Shown here: positions 44,655 through 51,838 of the stretch, piece by piece
Position numbering within the stretch: position 1 is the stretch's first letter
How the letters are laid out: the number at the start of each line of letters is the position of its first letter
NCBI GenBank assembly: GCA_046349955.1
Contig: JAXMBI010000009.1
Span: 1 to 64,000 of the forward strand
From: JBGAPH01 sp046349955
GTDB taxonomy: Bacteria; Planctomycetota; Planctomycetia; Pirellulales; JBGAPH01
Length of the DNA stretch: 64,000 nt
Reading direction: 5' to 3'
The notes under the pieces: generated by a model
The model's database searches: none
Told to the model about the DNA's origin: nothing
Seen by the model: the letters and a program-made list of their open reading frames with translations, nothing else
Position numbers and translations under genes: made by a program

Positions 44655-44704
44655 CTCGACTGGCCACTAGAGGACCGGGGCAGGAAGTCCTGAGTTAGTG
44701 GCCA
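44614..44704 (-). ncRNA. Candidate small RNA with two identical C-rich hairpin loops
   Basis: On the minus strand, hairpin A (44704-44661) has an outer stem TGGCCACTA and an inner stem AGGAC. Hairpin B (44654-44624) has stem GCCGCCAGGG. The stems differ completely, yet both display the identical 11-nt loop UUCCUGCCCCG. Hairpin B is followed by ten U. A promoter-like element ends six bases before hairpin A, so the predicted transcript is about 91 nt and starts at the base of that hairpin. This resembles sRNAs with C-rich loops that pair with purine-rich Shine-Dalgarno regions. Transcription is unproven. Confidence 0.6.
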
Positions 44705-44709
44705 CTCGT

Positions 44710-44737
44710 AAAATATCGATTCTCAGGAGCACGTCAA
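44710..44737 (-). promoter_or_regulatory. Sigma70-like promoter of the candidate sRNA
   Basis: On the minus strand, TTGACG (44737-44732) is separated by 16 bases from TATTTT (44715-44710). The -35 matches five of six consensus bases and the -10 four of six. The predicted start at about 44705-44702 coincides with the foot of hairpin A, which is why it is taken as the promoter of that RNA rather than of a downstream protein gene. Confidence 0.6.
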
Positions 44738-44824
44738 GAGTCTGACCGCCGAGAAGGTCCGGTTCTGAGCCGGTTTCGACCGTGAGCTTGGGCGGCCGCG
44801 CGTGCGCCATGCCGGCGATTGCCC

Positions 44825-45664
44825 TTAGCTCGCCGTCGCGGCGTCCTGCATGACGCCCAGTTCCTGGTACACGCCGTCGACCGTTTCCGGCGCCACCAGC
44901 CCTTGGCCTTGTCCGGCGGCGGCCACGAGGGCCAAGTTGGCCAACTGGTTGATTCGCCGTGGGTTGCCATGCGCCAGTGCATGCAAGCGAGACACGGCGT
45001 CGTCGCGGAACACCCGCTGCTCACCACCGCGCTGCCGCAACCGCTCGCGCAGATACATTTCGGTTTCTTCGGCCTGCCAGGGGTCGAGGTCGACGCGCAG
45101 CTCGGTCAACTCGAGCACGCGCCGGCCGAGCCGGTGGAGGCGCTCGTTCGATGCGGCCAGCACCAGCGTCAGCGTGGAATCGCGCGCCCCCTCAAATTCG
45201 GCCAGACGAGCTACTTGGGCCAAAACCTCGCGTCCTGATTCCTCGACCCTTCCGCTGCTGCCGGCCTCGTCGGCGTCGTCGAGCAGCAGCACCGTGGGCG
45301 CATTCTGATAGCGCCCCTCGATCAAGTGGTCGGTCAGTCCGCGCCACAGATCGAATCCGCTGAGCTCGCGCGCCGGCGCCAGGCCAAGCTCGGCCGACAG
45401 CGTCCAGAGGAACTCACGAGGGCCCAGTCCGCCCACAGCGATGCGGGCCACCTGTTGGTTCTGCCGCCGCAAATCACGGGCAAAGGCTTCGAGCACCGTG
45501 GTCTTGCCGGACCCAGGCGCCCCCAGCAATAGCCCGAGACGCCGCCGGGCGTCGACGAGGTAGTGCAGCCGAGCCAGGGCCTCCTCGAAGGCCGGGGTAC
45601 GAAAGGGAGTCAGGCAGGCAGCGCCGAAGGGCGATTCGCGCAAGCCCCACGCATCGAGGTACAT
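44825..45664 (-). CDS. ExeA/GspA-like AAA ATPase
   Basis: This 279-residue ATPase has the ExeA N-terminus MYLDAWGLRESPFG, Walker A GAPGSGKTT (residues 48-56) and Walker B VLLLDDADE. A helical C-terminal lid follows with HGNPRRINQLANLALVAA. ExeA-type ATPases help assemble the type II secretin. There is no adjacent gspB or peptidoglycan-binding domain, so this may serve another complex. ATG 45664 is used; the open frame continues to 45694. Confidence 0.88.
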   Translation of the reverse strand: MYLDAWGLRESPFGAACLTPFRTPAFEEALARLHYLVDARRRLGLLLGAPGSGKTTVLEAFARDLRRQNQQVARIAVGGLGPREFLWTLSAELGLAPARELSGFDLWRGLTDHLIEGRYQNAPTVLLLDDADEAGSSGRVEESGREVLAQVARLAEFEGARDSTLTLVLAASNERLHRLGRRVLELTELRVDLDPWQAEETEMYLRERLRQRGGEQRVFRDDAVSRLHALAHGNPRRINQLANLALVAAAGQGQGLVAPETVDGVYQELGVMQDAATAS

Positions 45665-45742
45665 CGACTCGTCTCCCAAGACCGCCCCGACCACAGGCCG
45701 CGGTCATGCAATCGGCTGATCCCGCAACCTAATATCCTTCGG

Positions 45743-45748
45743 TATAAT
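45743..45748 (+). promoter_or_regulatory. Candidate -10 element upstream of rsmE
   Basis: A consensus TATAAT lies 82 bases before the rsmE start in the divergent gap. No good -35 hexamer is seen at 16-18 bases upstream, so it is a weak call. Confidence 0.4.
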
Positions 45749-45829
45749 GCGCAGTAAGACTTCACGACGCCCGAGCGGTCGGCGCAAGTCTTTTTGTGGG
45801 TGCAACTAGCGTCGACGCCTTCTTTCCTT

Positions 45830-46567
45830 ATGCCGGACCGCTTTTTCGTCGAGGGACCACTGGCCGCGGGGCCCGCCCGGCTCGAGGGGCCCGAAGCCCA
45901 CCACTTCGCCCACGTGATGCGCGGCGCCGCGGGCGAGGAAATCGTCGTCTTCAATGGTCAGGGCGCCGAATGGCGGGCACGCGTGGAGCGGGTAGGCCGC
46001 GCCGAGATCGCGTTGACGCTCGTCGAGCAACAACCGAGCGACCGCGAACTGCCCGTGTCGATCCACGTGGGCGCCGCGCTGCCGAAGGGGGACCGCCAGC
46101 GTTGGCTCGTGGAAAAGCTGGTCGAGTTGGGCGCCGCGCGACTGACGTTCTTGCACACTCGGCGGAGCAACGCGCAGGCGGGAGACGAGGCGGGGCCCAA
46201 GCTGCGCCGCACGGCCGTTGAGGCCGCCAAACAGTGCGGCGGCAATCGTTTGCTCGAGTTTGGTCCGCGAACAGCGCTGATCGAATGGCTGACGAGCGCG
46301 CCCACGACCGCCAAGCGTTTTCTTGCGCACCCGGCGCCGAGTGCGGCGGGCGCGGGGGAGTTGGTCGCGAGCCTTGCCGGAGCGAGAGAGGTATGGTTTG
46401 CGGTGGGACCCGAGGGAGGCTTCACGGACGACGAGGTGGAAGCCGCCATTCAGGCCGGCTGGAGCATCGTGTCGCTCGGACCGCGACTGCTGCGGGTGGA
46501 AACCGCGGCGCTCGCGCTGGTAACGCTGGCGGCCGCCGCGTGCAAGGAACAGCGGGTCGAGCGCTGA
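45830..46567 (+). CDS. rsmE: 16S rRNA (uracil-1498 N3)-methyltransferase RsmE
   Basis: This 245-residue SPOUT methyltransferase methylates U1498 of 16S rRNA. The N-terminal PUA-like segment contains EAHHFAHVMRGAAGE. The catalytic knot region has VGPEGGFTDDEVEAA and SLGPRLLRVETAALAL, both typical. ATG 45830 places the family MPDRFFVEG start correctly. Confidence 0.95.
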   Translation: MPDRFFVEGPLAAGPARLEGPEAHHFAHVMRGAAGEEIVVFNGQGAEWRARVERVGRAEIALTLVEQQPSDRELPVSIHVGAALPKGDRQRWLVEKLVELGAARLTFLHTRRSNAQAGDEAGPKLRRTAVEAAKQCGGNRLLEFGPRTALIEWLTSAPTTAKRFLAHPAPSAAGAGELVASLAGAREVWFAVGPEGGFTDDEVEAAIQAGWSIVSLGPRLLRVETAALALVTLAAAACKEQRVER

Positions 46568-47102
46568 CCCCGTTGGCGAGTCCAGCATTTTGCGATAGGA
46601 CTTGCAGAACCGTTTTGATCGAACTAGGATCAACGGTGGCGAAGGATGCAAAGCCGCATGGAAGGTTTCTTCTCTTGGTCCGCATCGCTCGCCACGCCCG
46701 ATCAAAAGTACGGGCCGCTCAACCTCAGACCGGTTCGGCGCTAGGGCAAGTAGCACAGCGACGATGGGTGGTTTTGTCAGAGACCGCCCTTAATTGCCGT
46801 GCGGCGCCGGCCCACGACGACGAGAGGATTTCTGGATGCGTGTGTCCGGTCGGTAGGCGCTTTGGCGCGGACCACCGGGTCGCTTTGCGCTTGCCAGCCT
46901 AGCATCGCGCCCCTTCGCAGCACAGACGCTGCGCGCCGCAGATTTTGTCGTCTGCGCGTTCTGGTCCCAGCCTTCGTCCATCGGCTTTCGCGGGAACTGC
47001 CGCCGTTCACTCGGCGTCGAATCCGCGCCTCGCGCCCATCATCGCGTCGCCCTCCCCCACGAGGCACGTCCGTTAGCCACGGACAGAATGAGGAGCCGCC
47101 CC
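46568..47102. other. Intergenic region between rsmE and the XRE regulator
   Basis: An imperfect hairpin (CCGTTTTGATC with GATCAACGG, 46610-46636) follows rsmE but lacks a T tract. Open frames cross the region without protein-like features. GAGGAG before 47103 is the ribosome binding site of the next gene. Nothing else is supported. Confidence 0.5.
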
Positions 47103-47633
47103 ATGAGCATCGCCGATTTTCCTTCGCAATCAACGCATTTCTTCCCGCTCGGAACCAGCCTGCCCGAAAAGAAGCCCCCACAGCCCCGCCTGCACCGCAT
47201 TCGCGAAGTGCGCGAGCAGCAGGGGATGTCGCTGCGGAGCGCCGCTCGCCATATGAACATGGAGCTGCGGGTGTTGCGCAGCCAGGAAGAGGAGTCCGCC
47301 GACCTTTCGCTGTCCGATCTGTACCGGTGGCAGAAAGTGTTGGACGTGCCGGTCGCCGACCTGCTCGAAGAGCAGGATTCTCCGATCTCGCGCCCCGTGC
47401 TCGAGCGGGCCCGGCTGGTGAAGATCATGAAGACCGCCGCTGCGATCCTGGAAAAGGCCGCCGATGTGGGGACCCGCCGGCAGGCGACGATGCTCGTAGA
47501 GCAGCTGATCGAGCTGATGCCGGAACTCGAAAACGTGACCGCCTGGCACGCCGTCGGGCACCGGCGGTCGCTGGAAGAGTACGGGCGGATCGCCGAACGG
47601 GTCTACCCCGACGACAGCTTCGGAGACGACTGA
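47103..47633 (+). CDS. XRE-type helix-turn-helix regulator
   Basis: This 176-residue protein carries an XRE-like helix-turn-helix at about residues 28-90 (RLHRIREVREQQGMSLRSAA, and later LSLSDLYRWQKVLDVPVADL). A C-terminal helical region (RARLVKIMKTAAAILEKAAD) may dimerise or sense a ligand. ATG 47103 has GAGGAG seven bases upstream. The gene lies about 300 bases upstream of a PEP-CTERM gene on the same strand; a regulatory link is possible but unproven. Confidence 0.8.
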   Translation: MSIADFPSQSTHFFPLGTSLPEKKPPQPRLHRIREVREQQGMSLRSAARHMNMELRVLRSQEEESADLSLSDLYRWQKVLDVPVADLLEEQDSPISRPVLERARLVKIMKTAAAILEKAADVGTRRQATMLVEQLIELMPELENVTAWHAVGHRRSLEEYGRIAERVYPDDSFGDD

Positions 47634-47761
47634 TGTGGGCCTATGGTCGGACGCTCGGGGGGTGTGCGGCCGCGCCAAAGTGGCGTGGCGACTGGGCGTT
47701 CGGTTCGCAGGCTAAGCAATCGGCCCCCAACGTTTCGATTGGATGAATTCCTCCGAAATGG

Positions 47762-47790
47762 TTGCGATTGCGGGTGGTAGTGGTTACATT
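47762..47790 (+). promoter_or_regulatory. Candidate promoter of the PEP-CTERM gene at 47928
   Basis: TTGCGA is separated by 17 bases from TACATT, each matching four of six consensus bases. It lies about 135 bases before the coding start, leaving a long leader with GGGAGG as ribosome binding site. Confidence 0.4.
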
Positions 47791-47927
47791 ACCCCCTTGG
47801 AAGAGTAGGCGGGCGCCTGGGGGCGCCGCGTCTCGCTGCCTTGGACGACGGAGTCGAGGGCAGGGTCACAATGCCTTTCCAACTACTCCTTGGAACTGCG
47901 CTCACGTGGGTTAGGGAGGTATTCTAC

Positions 47928-48668
47928 ATGCCGAAAGTAGGTTTGATGTTCAGGGCCGCTGTCGCGGTCCTGACAGCTGGCATCGCCACAGTGGCGAGCG
48001 CCGGCCCAGTGCCCCTCGACTTCTCCATTGGCTACGGCGCCAATGGAGACAAGTCGTGGGAAGTGCGCAATCCCGAAGGGAGTGCGACTGCCGATGATTA
48101 CGCTGCCGAAGGTACGGCTCAGACCGATGACTTCACCATCGATTGGGACCTGAGCGGCAAGTACGACCCGACGATCAACGGCGCCTTCTCGGTGACCAAT
48201 CTGTTGGGCGTCACTCAAACGTTCACGCTGAACGTCACCGTGCCCGTGCCCGCCATTCCGGGCGGGACCAAGATGGGCGGCTCCGTCGGTGGTTCGTTTA
48301 CCGATGCCGACGGCTCCGGCGCCGCGACGTTCGCCACGAGCGGCGTCACGGCGGTCTACACGGCGCTGATCGATGGCGCTTCGGTGGCTACGTTGCACCC
48401 GTCGCCGGTGTCGCTGTCGGTGGGCACCGCCTTTGACACCGGGATTGTTCCGGCCGTCAACTTCGGGCTTCCCGGCCTCACGGCCCCTGGTCCGGCGCTA
48501 ACGACCGACATGAGCATCCAGCTCAAGTTCACCCTCAGCCCGCACGACACGGCCGCGCTCACGAGCGTGTTCGCCGTCGAGCCGGTGCCTGAGCCGAGCA
48601 GCATCGTCCTGGCCCTGATGGGCCTGGGCTGTGGCCTGTTCATGGTCCGGCGTCGCAACCGCGCCTAG
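47928..48668 (+). CDS. PEP-CTERM sorted exported protein
   Basis: This 246-residue protein has a signal peptide (residues 1-25, ending TVASA). A beta-rich mature domain rich in Thr, Gly and Ala follows, and the C-terminus is PEP-CTERM: VPEPSSIVLALMGLGCGLFM and RRRNR. ATG 47928 is preceded by TTAGGGAGG. There is no enzyme motif. A strong terminator lies about 80 bases after the stop. Confidence 0.9.
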   Translation: MPKVGLMFRAAVAVLTAGIATVASAGPVPLDFSIGYGANGDKSWEVRNPEGSATADDYAAEGTAQTDDFTIDWDLSGKYDPTINGAFSVTNLLGVTQTFTLNVTVPVPAIPGGTKMGGSVGGSFTDADGSGAATFATSGVTAVYTALIDGASVATLHPSPVSLSVGTAFDTGIVPAVNFGLPGLTAPGPALTTDMSIQLKFTLSPHDTAALTSVFAVEPVPEPSSIVLALMGLGCGLFMVRRRNRA

Positions 48669-48746
48669 TTCGCTAGGAACGGCAAGCACGACTGGTTCGC
48701 CTGCGGCCTCCCGCGCCGGGGCAAACTCGAGCGCAAGCTTCACGAG

Positions 48747-48783
48747 CGGCTTGCCTCACCTTTCGGGGTGAGGCAAGCCGTTT
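48747..48783 (+). terminator. Rho-independent terminator after the PEP-CTERM gene
   Basis: A 14-bp perfect stem (CGGCTTGCCTCACC with GGTGAGGCAAGCCG) has a six-base loop and is followed by TTT on the plus strand. The T tract is short, so efficiency is uncertain. Confidence 0.8.
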
Positions 48784-49168
48784 CGCGTTGGGGGCTATCT
48801 TGGTGCGCCGCACCAACCTGTACCGCGCGAGAGAGCGTGCAAGGGAGAGCCAGGCATCATTGGTCGAGCCTGACCTCTTCGCGGGTCGGGTGGCATTTTC
48901 AGCCGGCGCGCCCAACCGGCGCTCGCGTCCTTCGCTTTCGCGCTGCGGGCTAGTGAGGCGAGCCCAATCTAAGAAGCCGTTGACGCTGCACTGGGCGGCG
49001 AGGGCGTCCAGCTTCGACTTGACTGCTTGCCGTATTGGCCGCCGGGGAGTGTCTGAGGGTTGCCTCGTCAAGCCTTGCGGCCTCCGCGAGCCCGCCTCAA
49101 GTGCATGCGCCCAGCGGCCGACGAAGGATTGAGGAGCACTATCTGCGGGGTTCGGTGGCGCGCGGTAC
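48784..49168. other. Intergenic region before the LysM-like gene
   Basis: About 385 bases follow the terminator. Frames across it are Arg/Ser/Ala-rich and lack a ribosome binding site or protein signature. I see no repeat, promoter pair or RNA. Confidence 0.5.
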
Positions 49169-49948
49169 ATGAGTCGGCAGCGGCTGAAAATCTTGGCGGC
49201 CGGCGCGATCCTGGTCGCCGGGTTTTCCGTTGCCATCCTCTTTTTCCGCCAGGTTCGCCAATCGCCGGTGACGGATACGGCGGCGAGCATCGAAAACGTC
49301 CCGTTGCGGCAAAGCTTCAATCCGAGCGTCGAGGACGAAGGCGCCACCCCCCACCTTGCCGGCCGAATCGAGCCGATTACCGCTCCGGCCACTCCGGCCC
49401 CGGCCACCGTGAACCAGGCGCCCGCGGTTGAGCCGGCCGCGACAACGCCGCTGGCCGCCCATCCGCCCCAGGTAGCCGACCGTTACCAGAGCTTTTTGCC
49501 TGGCCCGACCGATCCATTCGAATCGGCCGTCGAGCGGAAAGGCCCCTCGCGCAGCAGCGGTTCGCAGCCCCGCTACCGCCGCCACGTCATTCGCGACGGC
49601 GACACGCTCGCCGGCTTGGCGGAGCGCTATTTGGGCGATCCGTCGCGGCAGAGCGAGATTCTTTCGCTCAACCGTGAGGCGTTGCGGGCGTCCGACGTCT
49701 TGCCGATCGGCACGGTGCTCCGCATTCCACCGGCCGCTGCCTCGAGTTCGACCGCGGCGCCGACCTCGACCTCTTCTCCCTTGGCCGTGCCGACGATCGC
49801 CCCTTCGCCGGCCGAAGAGCCGCTGGTGCCCGTGCCGGCTGCCGAACCGGCGGCCGCGCCGGTGGTTAGCGCCTCGACGCCGGTCGAGCCGCCGATTGCG
49901 GTTCCGGCGCCGGCCGAAGAGGGCTGGCGTCCCGCGCCCGCGCCGTAG
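49169..49948 (+). CDS. Membrane-anchored LysM-like protein
   Basis: This 259-residue protein begins with a membrane segment (ILAAGAILVAGFSVAILFF). It has a Pro/Ala-rich linker and a LysM-like domain at about residues 137-190: RRHVIRDGDTLAGLAERYLG, then SEILSLNREALRASDVLPIG and VLRIP. A second Pro/Ala/Val-rich tail follows. LysM domains bind GlcNAc-containing polymers, so it may hold the cell wall or a surface glycan. No catalytic domain is present. Confidence 0.85.
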   Translation: MSRQRLKILAAGAILVAGFSVAILFFRQVRQSPVTDTAASIENVPLRQSFNPSVEDEGATPHLAGRIEPITAPATPAPATVNQAPAVEPAATTPLAAHPPQVADRYQSFLPGPTDPFESAVERKGPSRSSGSQPRYRRHVIRDGDTLAGLAERYLGDPSRQSEILSLNREALRASDVLPIGTVLRIPPAAASSSTAAPTSTSSPLAVPTIAPSPAEEPLVPVPAAEPAAAPVVSASTPVEPPIAVPAPAEEGWRPAPAP

Positions 49949-50057
49949 GCTCTTTCCCGAGGCTTTTCGGGCGATTTCGTTCGCGCTAGCCCATTCCGCG
50001 CGACCTAGGGTAAGATGGGCCTCTGCGGAAGCAAGACGCTTCGACGGAGGTGCGGGA

Positions 50058-50243
50058 ATGCTGGACATGGACGGCCGAGACGTGGTGCTGCTCGTGATCG
50101 CGGGCTACCTGGCGATCACGGCGCTCGCGCGGGTGATGTCGGCGTATCGGCGGCGGCTGCTGGCCCAGGTTCGCGACGAGGCCGAGGCCGAGGTCCAGCG
50201 GCGCCAACAGGCGAGCGAAGGGGAGCGGGCAAAAGCCGCCTAG
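50058..50243 (+). CDS. Small membrane protein of unknown function
   Basis: This 61-residue protein has one hydrophobic helix (VVLLVIAGYLAITALARV) and a strongly charged C-terminal helix (LLAQVRDEAEAEVQRRQQAS). ATG 50058 is preceded by GGAGG about seven bases upstream, good support for translation. It lies between the LysM-like gene and miaB; no partner is evident. Confidence 0.65.
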   Translation: MLDMDGRDVVLLVIAGYLAITALARVMSAYRRRLLAQVRDEAEAEVQRRQQASEGERAKAA

Positions 50244-50326
50244 TAGCTCCCTGCGGTCGCTCCGTGTGTTGCTCGTCCTGGGGTTCCGCGCCGCCTCTGC
50301 GGTAAGGTCGGTCCTAGATTGCGCGC

Positions 50327-51766
50327 ATGTCGAAAAAGCTCTACATCGAAACCGTCGGCTGCCAGATGAACATGCTCGACAGCGAGCTGGTGGTGGCCAG
50401 CCTGCGCCGTCGGGGCTACGAACTGGTGACGAGCCCGCGCCTGGCCGACACGATCCTGTTCAACACCTGCAGCGTGCGGCAGCATGCCGAGGACAAGATC
50501 TACAGCGCGCTCGGCCGCCTGCGGGATGCCAAGTCCCAGCATCCCGGCAAGATCATCGGCGTGCTCGGCTGCATGGCGCAGAAGGACCAGCAGCTCATCT
50601 TCGACCGGGCGCCGTTCGTGGATTTGGTCGTGGGGCCGGGGCAGCTCCACCAGGTGCCTGACCTGCTCGAGGAGATCGCCGCCGGGAGCGGGCAAAAGCT
50701 CGAGGTGAGCCTTGACCGCGCGGCCGGCAATCGGCAGACCGTGGAGCAGAGCTTCGAAATCTACGACGCCCTCCGCACGCCGGAGATGCGCCCGTCGCCC
50801 TATCAGGCGTTCGTGCGGATCATGATCGGCTGCGACAAGTTCTGCACCTACTGCATCGTCCCCAAGGTCCGCGGCCCCGAACAAAGCCGGCCGCCTGAAG
50901 TCATCGAGGCCGAGGTGCGGCAGTTGGCCGCCGAAGGCTGCCGCGAGGTGACGCTGCTCGGGCAGACCGTGAACAGCTATCGCTATGTCTCGGGCGGGCG
51001 CACCTGGCGGCTCTCCGATCTGCTCGCGCGGCTGCACGAGATCGACGGCCTCGACCGGCTCAAGTTCGTTACGAGCTTCCCCAAGGACATGACCGACGAC
51101 CTGCTCCAGGCCGTGCGGGATTTGCCCAAGTGCTGCAAGTACTTGCACGTGCCGGCGCAGAGCGGCTCTGACGCCGTGCTCAAGCGAATGAAGCGCGGGT
51201 ACACGATCGGCCAATACCGGGAGATGATGGGCCGCATTCGCGAAACGATGCCGGCCACCGCGGTCACGAGCGACTTCATCGTCGGCTTCTGCGGCGAGAC
51301 CGAGGAGGACTTCGAGGCCACGGTCGAATTGGTCCGCGAGTCGCGGTTCAAGAACAGCTTCGTGTTCAAATACAGCGCCCGCCCCGGCACGAAGGCGCCG
51401 GAGCTGTTTTCCGACGACGTGCCGGAAGACGTCAAGAAACGCCGCAACAATCTGCTGCTCGATTTGCAGAGCCAGATCAGCGAAGAAGACAATCAACCGT
51501 TCGTGGGCCAAACCGTGGAAGTTCTGGTGGAGGGACCTAGCAAAACGGCCCAGAAACGCGGGGCCACGGGGCCGCACCAGCAACTCGTCGGCCGCACGAT
51601 GTGCGACCGGATCGTGGTCTTCGAGGGCGCGGAGCGCTTGATCGGCCGGCTCGCTCAGATCACGATTTACGCAGCGAATCCGTTTACCTTGTTCGGCGAG
51701 GTGGCCATCGCGCACTCGGGGCCCGAAGTTTACGCAATTTCAGGGCTGCCCGTGCTGGCCCGCTAA
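50327..51766 (+). CDS. miaB: tRNA-2-methylthio-N6-dimethylallyladenosine synthase MiaB
   Basis: This 479-residue radical SAM methylthiotransferase modifies A37 of tRNAs. The N-terminal MTTase domain supplies Cys12, Cys48 and Cys82 for the auxiliary cluster. The radical SAM motif is CDKFCTYC (Cys169, Cys173, Cys176). A C-terminal TRAM domain ends the protein. YLHVPAQSGSDAVLKRMKRG is a family hallmark. Confidence 0.96.
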   Translation: MSKKLYIETVGCQMNMLDSELVVASLRRRGYELVTSPRLADTILFNTCSVRQHAEDKIYSALGRLRDAKSQHPGKIIGVLGCMAQKDQQLIFDRAPFVDLVVGPGQLHQVPDLLEEIAAGSGQKLEVSLDRAAGNRQTVEQSFEIYDALRTPEMRPSPYQAFVRIMIGCDKFCTYCIVPKVRGPEQSRPPEVIEAEVRQLAAEGCREVTLLGQTVNSYRYVSGGRTWRLSDLLARLHEIDGLDRLKFVTSFPKDMTDDLLQAVRDLPKCCKYLHVPAQSGSDAVLKRMKRGYTIGQYREMMGRIRETMPATAVTSDFIVGFCGETEEDFEATVELVRESRFKNSFVFKYSARPGTKAPELFSDDVPEDVKKRRNNLLLDLQSQISEEDNQPFVGQTVEVLVEGPSKTAQKRGATGPHQQLVGRTMCDRIVVFEGAERLIGRLAQITIYAANPFTLFGEVAIAHSGPEVYAISGLPVLAR

Positions 51767-51838
51767 CCGCGCCCGCCGCGAGAGTCGTCGCCAGTCCGTT
51801 CATCCACGATCGATCCCGCGTCAGAGCCCCCGTCTGCC

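Noticed and set aside
44624..44704. Reading the same hairpins on the plus strand, where each loop shows AGGA, as a CsrB-like CsrA sponge
   Set aside because: The plus strand lacks a promoter and has the A tract before, not a U tract after, the hairpins. The minus strand has both promoter and U tract. Only two sites are present.
46610..46636. Hairpin after rsmE as a terminator
   Set aside because: The stem is bulged and no T tract follows on either strand.
48788..49132. Plus-strand open frame after the terminator
   Set aside because: Arg/Ser-rich with no ribosome binding site or homology pattern.
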